Virus record (IMG/VR): IMGVR_UViG_3300043411_001841
Span: 1-32,566 of that record
Reading direction: 5' to 3' (one strand)
Length of the DNA stretch: 32,566 nucleotides
Origin: a virus
Shown here: piece by piece, positions 23,782-32,557 of the stretch
How positions within the stretch are numbered: position 1 is the stretch's first letter
Layout: every line of letters starts with the position of its first letter
The notes under the pieces: generated by a model
What the model was told of the DNA's origin: nothing
Databases searched by the model: none
Seen by the model: only the letters and a program-made list of their open reading frames with translations
Program-made: the position numbers and the translations under genes

Positions 23782-24588
23782 ATGGGTTGGAGTATGAATA
23801 AGGGTATTGCATGGATTTACAAGATCACTTGTTTGTCTACTCATAAATTTTATATAGGTAAATGTGAACAATCACGTCTTAAGGATCGATTTGATAAACA
23901 CAAGTCTGAGTTAAATAGAAACGTACATTTTAATAGATATTTACAAAAAGCATGGAATAAATATGGAAAATCTAATTTTATATTTGAATCTATAGATTTT
24001 GTAGAAAAAAATTCTGATCATAATATTAATGAACTAGAAATCTATTGGATTAATAAATTAAGATCCAACAATAAGGACATTGGTTATAACTTAACCTCAG
24101 GAGGGAATGGAGGTTTATCACCTTCAGAAGAAACACGATTGAAACTTTCTTTAGCAAGCAAAAAAAACTTCTTAGAAAATCCAAAAGGACATTTTAAGAA
24201 AGGACAGACTGCTTGGAACAAAGGTATTCCAAGAACTGAAGTAGAGAAAAAAGAGCATTCTGAAAAAATGAAAGGAATATCTGCTTGGAATAAAGGATTG
24301 AAAAATGTACAAGTAGCATGGAACAAAGGTATTATAACAAGTGATTCAACTAAATTAAAACAATCCTTGGCAAAAAAAGGAAAACAAAGTGGATCTAAAG
24401 GTTATTCAAAGCACTCATACATTATAATAAATGAAAAAACAAAAGAGCAAAACACGTTTGAAAATGCTTACTTTTTAGCTAACTTTCTTGGAACAACTTA
24501 TTCAAGTATAAAAAATAAGATTAGACGAAAAAATCCATTAATTCTGGAAAAATATCAGATTAATGAAATTAAAAATGGAGGTTTATAA
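23782..24588 (+). CDS. GIY-YIG homing endonuclease 3
   Basis: 268 residues. GIY-YIG core: WIYKITCLSTHKFYIGKC, catalytic Arg in LKDRFDKHKSEL, and a conserved YNLTSGGNGG after ELEIYWINKLRS. NUMOD3-type repeats follow (FKKGQTAWNKGIPRTEVEKK; SAWNKGLKN; VAWNKGI), with three copies of AWNKG, then a C-terminal IENR1-like segment (NTFENAYFLANFLGTTYSS). Free-standing between two ejection-protein genes; the TAATG at its end links to the next gene. Confidence 0.92.
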   Translation: MGWSMNKGIAWIYKITCLSTHKFYIGKCEQSRLKDRFDKHKSELNRNVHFNRYLQKAWNKYGKSNFIFESIDFVEKNSDHNINELEIYWINKLRSNNKDIGYNLTSGGNGGLSPSEETRLKLSLASKKNFLENPKGHFKKGQTAWNKGIPRTEVEKKEHSEKMKGISAWNKGLKNVQVAWNKGIITSDSTKLKQSLAKKGKQSGSKGYSKHSYIIINEKTKEQNTFENAYFLANFLGTTYSSIKNKIRRKNPLILEKYQINEIKNGGL

Positions 24589-25571
24589 TGGGAGGTCGTA
24601 CAAACTCGGCACTGGCAGGGGCGGCCACCGGAGCACAATTAGGTGGACCTTTGGGTGCCGCTGCTGGTTTAGCTGGAGGATATCTTTTAGGTCAGGATAA
24701 TCAATCCCCTGACATTATGGCAGATATGTTAAGACAAGCTCAGAATATTCCATTACCTGTTTTAAAAGAATATTATCCAGAGTTGTATAAACAAGTGATC
24801 CAATTAAATCCTGAGATGGAAACAGCGCAGACTCTTGCTCCATCTGCAATGGAAGATGTAGTCGGTGATCCCGCATTAAAACAAGCTCAGATGAATGCTC
24901 TCTTAAAACTTCAAGGTATCGGTGATACTGGAATGACAGCCACTGATAAGGCTCGTCTTGCTCAGATCGAAGGAGATGTGAACACTAATCTTCAAGGTCA
25001 AACTGGTGCTATCATGCAGAACATGGCCACTAGGGGAATGAGTGGTGGAATGAGTGAGTTGGTAGCTCGTCAATTAGCTGCTCAACAAGGTGCTAATAGA
25101 CAAGCTCAAATGGGAATGGATGTTAAAGCACAGGCTGAACAGAGAGCTCTTGATGCTATCATGCAGTCAGGTCAACTCGGTGGACAAATGGGACAACAAC
25201 AATTCTCTCAAGATGCTCAGAAAGCCCAGGCTAAAGACATAATTAACAAATTTAATACTCAGAATGTTCAAGATGTTAGTATGAGAAATGTTGGTGCCAG
25301 AAACACAGCTCAAGCCTCTAATGCTCAGAATATGCAAAATACTGCAAATCAAAATGTTGGTTTAAATAATCAAGCTCAACAATATAATCTAAATTTAGAT
25401 CAGCAAAACTTTAATAATCAAATGTCGAGAATGGGTCTTCAATCAGATGCTGCTAAGAACTACGCGAATGCCTCTGGAGCAGAAGATCAATCTAATAATC
25501 AGTTCTTAGGGAATGCTTTATCTTCAGCATCAACTGCTTACGCTGCAAACCAAAAGAAGAAGGAAGTCTAA
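24588..25571 (+). CDS. Internal virion/ejection protein candidate 2 with glycine zipper
   Basis: 327 residues. Residues 8-35 are a glycine zipper (GAATGAQLGGPLGAAAGL) like those in P22-type ejection proteins that insert in membranes. The C-terminal two-thirds is Gln/Asn/Ala-rich (repeats of AQN, NQN and QQ), likely helical. GGAGG lies six bases upstream. Supports DNA passage through the cell envelope by inference. Confidence 0.72.
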   Translation: MGGRTNSALAGAATGAQLGGPLGAAAGLAGGYLLGQDNQSPDIMADMLRQAQNIPLPVLKEYYPELYKQVIQLNPEMETAQTLAPSAMEDVVGDPALKQAQMNALLKLQGIGDTGMTATDKARLAQIEGDVNTNLQGQTGAIMQNMATRGMSGGMSELVARQLAAQQGANRQAQMGMDVKAQAEQRALDAIMQSGQLGGQMGQQQFSQDAQKAQAKDIINKFNTQNVQDVSMRNVGARNTAQASNAQNMQNTANQNVGLNNQAQQYNLNLDQQNFNNQMSRMGLQSDAAKNYANASGAEDQSNNQFLGNALSSASTAYAANQKKKEV

Positions 25572-25572
25572 T

Positions 25573-26472
25573 ATGGATTATGAAATGGATCCTAAAGTAC
25601 AAGAATACTTAGCTCAAAAATTAGCTGAGAGACAAGCTATTCAAAAAGAATATGACGATCAAACTTCTGGATTAGGTATGGGGCAATTTGCTGCTGGGAT
25701 GGGTGCAGCATTAGCTGGAAGATCACCTGATGCTGTAAACCAACAATTCGAGGGAATTAGAGGACGCATAAAAGCTGATACTCTTGGAGCTTTTGATTCA
25801 AAAGAGAAAATGAGATCTGAAGCTAACAAAGAAATTCTTGAAAACTATTATAAGCGTAAAAAGCTTGAGCTTGAGGAAAAGAAAATGGAGCAATCAGATT
25901 CTGATAAAGGTCTTGATCGTGCTTTGAAAGAAAGAGCTCTTGAACAATCATTATCAGATAAGGCTTTAAAGAAACAGGAATTAAGTTTATCTCAAGCTAA
26001 GCAATTAGGATTAGCTGAGATGGGGAATCTTGCAAATAAGCAATACGAAGACGCAGTTAAAAAAGGATTTGAGCCAACTAGTTATGGTTCGTTAGTTGAT
26101 CAAACTTCATGGGCTCCACAATTTTTAAAATCAGACGCTGGGAAAGAAGCTGCGGCTGCACAAGAAGCATGGGTTGAAACATATTTAAGAGATGCTTCTG
26201 GTGCTGCAATCCCAGTGGATGAAAGATTTAATTATTCAAAACCATTTTTCCCCCAAAGAGGAGACAGTCCAAAGGTTATTGAGAATAAAGCTGCATTAAG
26301 AGCTCAAAAAGAAAAAATAGCATTATTAGGAGCTGGTAAAGGGGCAGAACAATTTGAAAAAGCATCGGATCAAAAACCACAATCTGAAACTAAAACATAT
26401 CAAGGTAAAACATATCAATATGTAGGCGGAGACAGAAGTAATCCTGAATCTTGGAAAGTCGTAGGTCAGTAA
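25573..26472 (+). CDS. Internal virion/ejection protein candidate 3
   Basis: 299 residues from the ATG at 25573 (AAGGAAG upstream; an earlier frame opening at 25513 lies inside the previous gene). A short Gly/Ala zipper (GLGMGQFAAGMGAALAG, residues about 30-46) is followed by a long charged coiled coil (KRKKLELEEKKMEQSDSDKG and LKERALEQSLSDKALKKQEL). The C terminus is more globular (TYQGKTYQYVGGDRSNPESW). TAATG overlap with the next gene. Confidence 0.7.
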   Translation: MDYEMDPKVQEYLAQKLAERQAIQKEYDDQTSGLGMGQFAAGMGAALAGRSPDAVNQQFEGIRGRIKADTLGAFDSKEKMRSEANKEILENYYKRKKLELEEKKMEQSDSDKGLDRALKERALEQSLSDKALKKQELSLSQAKQLGLAEMGNLANKQYEDAVKKGFEPTSYGSLVDQTSWAPQFLKSDAGKEAAAAQEAWVETYLRDASGAAIPVDERFNYSKPFFPQRGDSPKVIENKAALRAQKEKIALLGAGKGAEQFEKASDQKPQSETKTYQGKTYQYVGGDRSNPESWKVVGQ

Positions 26473-28064
26473 TGGCAAAAGAAAGAGCTCCTTGGGATGA
26501 AGAAGAAGTTGCACCATGGGAAACCCCAGCTCCCTCTCAATCGGGGTTTTCTAGTGCTATTAGAGAAATGGCCAATGAGATTCCTAATCAACAAAAAGGG
26601 TTAACTAAAGAGAAAATGATTGAGGCAACTTTATCATCTCTTCCTACTATTGGTATGCTTGGAGGCGGACTAGTTGGAACTGGATTGGGGCCAGCGGGTT
26701 CAGTTGGAGGAGCCGGATTAGGTGCAGCAGGTGGAAAAGCTCTCGAGGATATTGGGAGAACTTATTTACTTGGAGAACAACCTAAGCCAATGATGGATAG
26801 ACTTAAAGGTATAGGAGAAGAGGCCATCGGTGGGATGATGGGTGAGATGGGTGGACAAGTTGTTGGGAAAGCTATCTCCAAAGGAATTTCACAACTTCCA
26901 AAAGTTGCCCATGCTCTTACAGGTGTTCCAGAACAAGAGATAAAAACCTATGCAAAGAATGCTGATAAAGTAAAAGAAATGGCAAGATCTAGTGAGGGAT
27001 CAACCATTGAAGCTGCTGATCAAATCCGTCAACAATACAATAAAGATATTGGATCTAAAATTGGTGAGATAAATAATGAAATTTCAAATGTCTTAAGTAA
27101 ATCTAATAAGACAGTGCAGTCTCAACCTGTAATTGATTCGTTGGAAAAATATAAATCTAGTCTTGATCCATCTTTATGGAAAAATGAAGTTAAACAAATA
27201 GATGATATAATTGCTTCCGTAAAAGGTATGTCTCCTGACGGAGTTTTGCCTGTAGCAAAGGTTCATGAATTAAAACAATTCTTACAAGATAAGGCATCTT
27301 CTGCTTACAGAAACGGTGATATGTTTCAGATAGGCAAAGAAGCGGCAAATGCATCTAAAAGTGCTGCAGCTACAGCAAGACAACTTGTTGATCAAGCAGA
27401 GCCTTCAGTGACTAAATTAAACAAACAGCTTTCAGAGTTTCATAGAGTTGAAGATTCTATGAACTCTAATATTTTAAAGTCCGGTGCTCCTGAAGCCTCT
27501 TTAATGGCTGCGGGTTCAGGTGGGAACGCAAGAAATGCAGCGGCTCTTGAAGAGCTAGGAATGATGACTGATTCTCCTATGCTAGAGCAGGCTCAAAATT
27601 TAGCTGCGATGAGAACATTTAACAATGCTCCATTTATGCCACTAGATGTGACTGGTAAGAGTGCAACTAGATTAGGTGCTGGAGCTGGGATTGGTTTTGC
27701 TTTAGGAGGTGCTCCAGGAGCCGCCGTCGGTGCAGCGGCAACTAGTCCATTTGCATTAAAAACTGTAATAGATACTGGAAGAGCAATTGCTCCAGCTGTT
27801 AACGCAATTACTCCATCAGCACCTACTAGAGAAATGCTCTACAAAGGTTTGATTCAAAAATATTACTCATCTCCTGAAGATAAAGTTGTCGAGGAGAAAA
27901 AAGCACCTGATCAAACATCTATTATGGATAAAGTAAAAGGGACACCGTATGAACAGGTGCTCCAAAACTCACTTAAGTCTGGGGGTGACAAATCCTTCGC
28001 TGCGGCTAACTATGTTCTACAGAATAGGGATGAAAAATATCGAAGATTATTTGAGGAAACATGA
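26472..28064 (+). CDS. Internal virion/ejection protein candidate 4, two glycine zippers
   Basis: 530 residues. Two Gly/Ala-rich membrane-type segments: residues about 55-85 (GMLGGGLVGTGLGPAGSVGG) and about 400-425 (LGAGAGIGFALGGAPGAAVG), with a helical middle. The end (GDKSFAAANYVLQNRDEKYR) is seen in ejection proteins of related phages by pattern. N terminus is acidic with Trp/Pro (APWDEEEVAPWETPAPS). Role in forming a channel during DNA delivery is an inference. Confidence 0.72.
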   Translation: MAKERAPWDEEEVAPWETPAPSQSGFSSAIREMANEIPNQQKGLTKEKMIEATLSSLPTIGMLGGGLVGTGLGPAGSVGGAGLGAAGGKALEDIGRTYLLGEQPKPMMDRLKGIGEEAIGGMMGEMGGQVVGKAISKGISQLPKVAHALTGVPEQEIKTYAKNADKVKEMARSSEGSTIEAADQIRQQYNKDIGSKIGEINNEISNVLSKSNKTVQSQPVIDSLEKYKSSLDPSLWKNEVKQIDDIIASVKGMSPDGVLPVAKVHELKQFLQDKASSAYRNGDMFQIGKEAANASKSAAATARQLVDQAEPSVTKLNKQLSEFHRVEDSMNSNILKSGAPEASLMAAGSGGNARNAAALEELGMMTDSPMLEQAQNLAAMRTFNNAPFMPLDVTGKSATRLGAGAGIGFALGGAPGAAVGAAATSPFALKTVIDTGRAIAPAVNAITPSAPTREMLYKGLIQKYYSSPEDKVVEEKKAPDQTSIMDKVKGTPYEQVLQNSLKSGGDKSFAAANYVLQNRDEKYRRLFEET

Positions 28065-28549
28065 CTTTTACAAAGCACATTGTATACCCTACGAAGACGG
28101 TCTCAGCGATCGAATCTTCAAAGATTACTCCAATTACTGGGACTATCGCTACGGGTGATACAGTTGTTGTGGACTCGTCTGATTACTCAACATTCTTTGC
28201 TACTAGATATTTTGTAGCGGTCCAGTCGGTAAGTGGGAAAACAAATACTTTTGATTACTCGATAGCAGATGACGGAGCTGGTGGTTTAAAACAAGTAGTG
28301 TTTGGTCAGATCTTTGGAGGGTTGGCATTGGAAACAAACTCCTTTGTTGATTCTGGAATAGTTGTAGATATCTACGGGTCACTAAATAAACAAGAATGGG
28401 TTAAGTTAGATGGAGCAACGTATACAATCACCGCAGATGGTGATTATTTGTTTACACTTTCAGAGCTAAAGTCGTTAGGCTATGTAAAACCAGTAGTTTC
28501 TGTTAATTCTGGTTCTGCTGTCTTTTACATAATCGGGAGGACTGTCTAG
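28061..28549 (+). CDS. Beta-rich virion protein, unknown
   Basis: 162 residues, rich in Thr/Ser/Val with alternating strands (ITPITGTIATGDTVVVDSSD). Looks like a small jelly-roll or Ig-like decoration or tail protein. Start overlaps the preceding stop (ATGA); end overlaps the next start (TAGTG). No family recognised. Confidence 0.7.
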   Translation: MTFTKHIVYPTKTVSAIESSKITPITGTIATGDTVVVDSSDYSTFFATRYFVAVQSVSGKTNTFDYSIADDGAGGLKQVVFGQIFGGLALETNSFVDSGIVVDIYGSLNKQEWVKLDGATYTITADGDYLFTLSELKSLGYVKPVVSVNSGSAVFYIIGRTV

Positions 28550-28806
28550 TGGATTTTTCAAGTTTCATGAGTTGGGCCTTTTACGGTTTAGTAAGCTTTG
28601 CTTTCTTAAGACTAGATAAGATCATGAGTGGGTTGAAGGAGTCAGTAGATAAGTTGAACTTAACATTTGTGCAAGAAGTTGAGCGCTCTAATAATACTAA
28701 ACTTACTGTAGAGATGTTGAGATCAGAAATTAAAGAGATTGATACAAGAGTTTATAAGATTGAATTAACCCAAGCCGCAAACGGATGTTTAAAAGAGTGT
28801 AAATAA
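28549..28806 (+). CDS. Holin-like small membrane protein (candidate)
   Basis: 85 residues from a GTG in a TAGTG overlap. One N-terminal membrane segment (FMSWAFYGLVSFAFL) and then a coiled coil (VERSNNTKLTVEMLRSEIKEIDTR). This one-helix pattern suits class III-type holins or an accessory lysis protein. It opens the run of small membrane genes before the spanin-like pair. Confidence 0.5.
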   Translation: MDFSSFMSWAFYGLVSFAFLRLDKIMSGLKESVDKLNLTFVQEVERSNNTKLTVEMLRSEIKEIDTRVYKIELTQAANGCLKECK

Positions 28807-28816
28807 AGGAGTATTT

Positions 28817-29095
28817 ATGTCAGTAAAAGAAACAAAGGAAGTTTTAGTTGGTCTTTTAAAAGTATCAGGTGTTTTAGCTGAGTCTTTTAAGGATGGTGTT
28901 CAAACAGAGGATTTCGTAGTTATGTTTGAGAAGATCATGAAAGATGAGCCATTAAAACAAGCTTTGATGGACCTCTACAATGGTATTGATCAAGTTCCCA
29001 CTGAATTAAGTGGAATGAGTTTCACCGAAGGCATGGAGCTTTTAACCTCAGCTATTCCTGAAGTCATCAGCATCGTTAAAAAGATTCAGTCATAG
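28817..29095 (+). CDS. Small helical protein, unknown
   Basis: 92 residues, all helical in appearance, no membrane segment and no recognised family (VKETKEVLVGLLKVSGVLAE). AAGGAG five bases upstream. Its place suggests a lysis- or tail-associated accessory protein. Confidence 0.7.
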   Translation: MSVKETKEVLVGLLKVSGVLAESFKDGVQTEDFVVMFEKIMKDEPLKQALMDLYNGIDQVPTELSGMSFTEGMELLTSAIPEVISIVKKIQS

Positions 29096-29102
29096 GTATT
29101 AT

Positions 29103-29321
29103 ATGGGATTTGTTACACTCCTCTTTCAAGTTATTATAGCCATCCCCAAGATATTTGGGATGGTTAAATCTTTGATTAAAACGATTGAAGAACATAATAG
29201 GCAAGTCAAGGAAGAGGAGCATCAAAGGGCTTTAGATGCGTTCAAGGAAGTACAATCGAAGCCCTCCGTTTCTTTAAAAGAGAAAGAGAAAAAAGCTGAT
29301 GAGTACTTGGACAGTATATAG
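29103..29321 (+). CDS. Inner-membrane spanin-like protein (candidate)
   Basis: 72 residues: an N-terminal hydrophobic helix (FVTLLFQVIIAIPKIFGMV) followed by a long charged coiled coil (IEEHNRQVKEEEHQRALDAF). Together with the overlapping lipoprotein gene it looks like an Rz/Rz1 pair, which joins the inner and outer membranes at lysis. A holin is the alternative. Confidence 0.5.
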   Translation: MGFVTLLFQVIIAIPKIFGMVKSLIKTIEEHNRQVKEEEHQRALDAFKEVQSKPSVSLKEKEKKADEYLDSI

Positions 29322-29583
29322 TCTATTACTGATTGCACTCTCATTAATGGGAGCCTCATCTTGTGAGAAAAAACCTAATGCTTACAAATGTGTGACTATT
29401 GAAGAGAAGGGGCAGATGTTGTTTAGATGTAAGAACTCTGAAACAAACGATGCCTTTACATCTGACATATCAATACTTGGTAGATGCATAAATGACAGAA
29501 ATAGAGAGTGTCCTTGGTTCCTAACTGATTCAAATAATTTTGAACGAATGAGATTATTTTACAAGGAGCAGTGTAGCCAATGA
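29299..29583 (+). CDS. Lipoprotein, outer-membrane spanin candidate
   Basis: 94 residues. Signal peptide (VYSLLLIALSLMGASSC) with a lipobox-like ASSC; Cys would be lipidated. Mature part is Cys-rich (five more Cys) and lacks the usual proline-rich stretch of Rz1. It starts out of frame inside the end of the previous gene, the classic nested spanin layout. Its stop overlaps the next start (ATGA). It implies a host with an outer membrane. Confidence 0.55.
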   Translation: MSTWTVYSLLLIALSLMGASSCEKKPNAYKCVTIEEKGQMLFRCKNSETNDAFTSDISILGRCINDRNRECPWFLTDSNNFERMRLFYKEQCSQ

Positions 29584-31187
29584 AAAAAATAATCACAGGA
29601 TCATTATTATCTATAGGTATAGCCTCTGGAATAATAACAGGATTAAATATAGAATCAGATGACTTTAAATTATTAGAAAATGATGTCCATTCTAATCTGG
29701 ATCTTACAAATATCACAGATATGATAGGGACTAATAATCTTAAGAAACTTGTTAAGATTTCTTCCGATGGAAAGTCTCTTCCTGACGATGCTAAAGATTG
29801 GGCCTGTACCTATACAGAATACATGGATAATGGGTCTTTAAAGAAAGTTCTTTGGGAAGTAAAAACGAAGGACGAGAGCTTTAGAGATATGAGATGGACC
29901 TATTCTTATTATGATTCGAATGATTCTTGGAACGATAGTCAGGGTCAAAGTGTTCATGGTTACAAAGTAGGATTGTGTAAGAAAAAAGGATCGAATGTTG
30001 AAAGTCATGATTGCTCTAGTGAAGATTATTCTAATTCTGTTAACGAGATAAATCTCTGTGGAGTAAATACCTGGAGAGTACCTGTAATGAAGGAACTATC
30101 CTCTATTATAGTATGCCAAAAAGGATTTAAACCTTGGGAATATGCAGGGGTAAAATACTGGGATCCTGGTATGCTTGCAATGCGTGGATATCAGTGTGAA
30201 GACGATAGTTATCCTGTTCAAATAAATGAGAAGTTCTTTCCAAATACTTATTCGGCATCGGATCAGGGAAGTGGCAGATCGTTTAACGGAATACCTTTGG
30301 CATATTATGATCGCTGGCAACCACAATATGTGTCCAAGACAGAATACAAGAATATCCCTGGCTCTAGATGGTTTGCAAATTTTGCCACAGGAGAGAAGAC
30401 GTGGAATGGGGCAAGTTCTTTCTTTAGCTTAAGGTTAATTGCTAATGCTGATAAATTTAATCTAGATGTCATTGAAGTGAAAAAGTCATGTCCAATACCT
30501 CCTGGAACAGTTGGAATTTGTAGCGGTGTTTACTTAAAGGAAAAGGCACCTGACACATCTGTTTGTGAAGTTTACTCCACAGACCAAAAGGATCTCGCTG
30601 GAAAAATGGCAGTTTGTAATGATGGAGTATGGAAAGCACTTCCTTTTTATAAATCATTCTGCGAGATCCCTGACGGATATAAAGCAGAGCCTCCTTGTGA
30701 ATCTAAATATATTTCAGACAATAGCAAGTGTGTTGCACCTAATGGAAAAACATACCTCTGTCGAAATACTGTTTGGGAACAAATAGAAACTGAAAAAGAT
30801 GTTTTTAAAATTGGAGATCAAGGACCTGCTGGCGGTATTATTATCAGTGTAAATGCAGATGGGATTCATGGTTTGGAAGTTATGAAAAAAGATAGTTCTG
30901 GAATTGGCCGCAATGGAGTTAATTTCGAAGGAGCTTTAAAGATTGCTGAGGCTTTAGGGAATGGATGGAGAGTCCCAACTAAGGACGAATTAAATAAGAT
31001 CTATCTTAATAAGGCTTTAGTAGGCATAGAGAGTTTTAAGCACAACGATTTTGATTATAACGTGTATTGGAGCTCTACTGAATTAGATTCTCAAACGGCC
31101 TGGTATCAGTCTTTCGGGAATGGTTTCCAAGGAAACTTGGTAAAAAAATATAATTCAAATGCCGTGAGAATGATTAGAAACTTTTAA
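29580..31187 (+). CDS. Exported protein with two Lcl/DUF1566-type domains
   Basis: 535 residues with a signal peptide (MKKIITGSLLSIGIASGIIT). First Lcl-like domain about residues 70-290 (WEVKTKDESFRDMRWTYSYY; NTWRVPVMKELSSIIVCQ; GEKTWNGASSFFSLRLI). A Cys-rich linker (about 300-400) follows. The second domain starts GDQGPAGGIIISVN with GIHGLEVM, then GNGWRVPTKDELNKIYLN, YWSSTELDSQTAWYQSFGNG and a final AVRMIRNF. This is the C-type-lectin-like fold seen in many surface adhesins and, in some systems, in retroelement-diversified proteins; no reverse transcriptase is present here. Export from a phage late operon is unusual: possible roles are surface masking, receptor binding after lysis or superinfection exclusion. 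Confidence 0.75.
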   Translation: MKKIITGSLLSIGIASGIITGLNIESDDFKLLENDVHSNLDLTNITDMIGTNNLKKLVKISSDGKSLPDDAKDWACTYTEYMDNGSLKKVLWEVKTKDESFRDMRWTYSYYDSNDSWNDSQGQSVHGYKVGLCKKKGSNVESHDCSSEDYSNSVNEINLCGVNTWRVPVMKELSSIIVCQKGFKPWEYAGVKYWDPGMLAMRGYQCEDDSYPVQINEKFFPNTYSASDQGSGRSFNGIPLAYYDRWQPQYVSKTEYKNIPGSRWFANFATGEKTWNGASSFFSLRLIANADKFNLDVIEVKKSCPIPPGTVGICSGVYLKEKAPDTSVCEVYSTDQKDLAGKMAVCNDGVWKALPFYKSFCEIPDGYKAEPPCESKYISDNSKCVAPNGKTYLCRNTVWEQIETEKDVFKIGDQGPAGGIIISVNADGIHGLEVMKKDSSGIGRNGVNFEGALKIAEALGNGWRVPTKDELNKIYLNKALVGIESFKHNDFDYNVYWSSTELDSQTAWYQSFGNGFQGNLVKKYNSNAVRMIRNF

Positions 31188-31206
31188 TTTTGATAAACAT
31201 GAATAA

Positions 31207-31226
31207 TTTATGCATTCGTGCATAAA
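31207..31226. terminator. TTCG-loop hairpin between convergent operons
   Basis: TTTATGCA (31207-31214) and TGCATAAA (31219-31226) form an eight-base-pair stem with a TTCG loop, between the ends of the rightward (31187) and leftward (31228) operons. No T tract follows on either side, so it may be a weak terminator or a 3' end-protecting hairpin. Confidence 0.5.
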
Positions 31227-31227
31227 C

Positions 31228-31446
31228 CTATTGCATGATGTTAACCTTAGGATCAAAAGGTTGCAGTACTTCAGAGCGTATAGCAACCCAAGTAATGAAT
31301 GCCGCACAGGTGGCTTTGAAGGGGGAGTCGAATTCTCCCTCATCTAGAATAGATCTTTGAAGTGCTTTAATATCATCCCAATCCTGTTTCGTCAGCTTGT
31401 CTAGATCAACAAGTCCAGCACAGGTTTCAACCTGATAGACAGCCAT
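31228..31446 (-). CDS. Small protein after the endolysin, unknown
   Basis: 72 residues, mixed, with KLTKQDWDDIKALQRSILDE near the middle and a short hydrophobic stretch (CAAFITWVAI). GGAGG is four bases before the ATG. Last gene of the leftward operon. No family recognised. Confidence 0.7.
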   Translation of the reverse strand: MAVYQVETCAGLVDLDKLTKQDWDDIKALQRSILDEGEFDSPFKATCAAFITWVAIRSEVLQPFDPKVNIMQ

Positions 31447-31457
31447 TGGGCCTCCAA

Positions 31458-32159
31458 TTACCTAGTTAATTTGTAGAGATCTTTTAAGTATTTTTGATAC
31501 TCAGGAATACTCATAGATAGAGATCCACCTGGATCGGTCTTTCTCCCTTTAGGAGAACAAACTGAGTCGTGCCCTAGGACAAAGTCGAAACTAAACGTGT
31601 TTGAAGGGTCATTATCTTTAAGCCACAAAATAAGGTGCTTTAAAGTCTCTTCTTGTTCTTTGGTGTAGCGCTGATAATAGCCTTTAATCATATTGTCTTT
31701 AGCCTCAACGAATCTCACATCGTCTGGGCCAAAGTACTCGGATTCTTTTTTATGAAACCAAGCTTTATATTTAACCTCTCCGTTAACCATGACTTTTTCG
31801 ACTTTCCCAGCACAGGCAATTTCGATACCTATGAGCTCATCAGAAACAGCCCCATTAAGTCCAGGGTAAGCAGATGCCCCCGCATGCCAACCCCATCTCG
31901 AGATTGGATGAGCTTGATGAAGTCTTCCGAGACCATCGATTAAAAGAAAGCAGTAACCCATCTTACGACCATAATCTATGGTTCCCTGTCCAGGTCTTGC
32001 TCCTGCTGTAAAATGGATTATCGCTCCGCGGCACCATCCATTCTTGTACTTTCCAAGTGTCTTCATCTCATCTTTATGAATAGTGGCCCAAGGGATCCAA
32101 TCCTGACCAATGTCTTTTCTATCGGGTCTTTCTTTAAGTGGATTAATCTCAACGCTCAT
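31458..32159 (-). CDS. N-acetylmuramoyl-L-alanine amidase endolysin (amidase_2/T7 lysozyme-like)
   Basis: 233 residues, no signal peptide. Zinc amidase elements: IIHFTAGA (His about 49), RWGWHAGASAYPG (His about 92) and LGHDSVCSPKGRKTDPGG (about 194-211), with the KTDPGG end typical of the family. It cuts the link between MurNAc and the peptide in peptidoglycan. Start overlaps the RusA-like stop (ATGA). It is leftward with recombination genes rather than beside holin-like genes, so it may also be made early. Confidence 0.93.
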   Translation of the reverse strand: MSVEINPLKERPDRKDIGQDWIPWATIHKDEMKTLGKYKNGWCRGAIIHFTAGARPGQGTIDYGRKMGYCFLLIDGLGRLHQAHPISRWGWHAGASAYPGLNGAVSDELIGIEIACAGKVEKVMVNGEVKYKAWFHKKESEYFGPDDVRFVEAKDNMIKGYYQRYTKEQEETLKHLILWLKDNDPSNTFSFDFVLGHDSVCSPKGRKTDPGGSLSMSIPEYQKYLKDLYKLTR

Positions 32160-32557
32160 ACTCTCTCCTCAACAATCACCTCGATCAGTGATCCTAGTTT
32201 TCTTTGTCTGAAAAATTGTTCTACTTTCCAAGGGCCAGTAATTTTGTAGTTATCATCTTTAATAATCTTAAGCTCAGTCAATGCATCACAAACAGGTTTA
32301 AACGAGGCGACACAGCCATCGTAATCAAGGAATCTTTCTGAGTGCCTGGTAAACGACAGAGAAACGCTTTCTAGAGGTTTTTTAGGGATACGGTAACCTA
32401 TCACCATCCTCATTAAACTCTTCCAGTAGGTGGCATTGTTATGCTTCACATGATAGTGGTGCCCATAGAGTTGATTGATGGACTTTGGCTTACCTTCTAA
32501 TGTTACTTTTAATTTAAAAGGAGACTCCGAGATCAATTCTGCCCTATTTAATATCAT
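32156..32557 (-). CDS. RusA-like Holliday junction resolvase
   Basis: 133 residues from the ATG at 32557 (a TTG at 32563 is an alternative). RusA-like elements: FKLKVTLEGKPKSINQLYGH, the metal-binding part LDYDGCVASFKPVCDALTELKIIKDDN with several Asp, and a basic N-terminal region. RusA family enzymes cut four-way junctions made by recombination and ready DNA for packaging. On the circular map it follows the gene at 105-749 (overlap) and precedes the amidase (ATGA), completing the leftward operon from ERF. Confidence 0.9.
   Translation of the reverse strand: MILNRAELISESPFKLKVTLEGKPKSINQLYGHHYHVKHNNATYWKSLMRMVIGYRIPKKPLESVSLSFTRHSERFLDYDGCVASFKPVCDALTELKIIKDDNYKITGPWKVEQFFRQRKLGSLIEVIVEERV

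Noticed and set aside
29580-31187. Diversity-generating retroelement target
   Set aside because: The Lcl fold is compatible, but no reverse transcriptase or template repeat was found in the genome.
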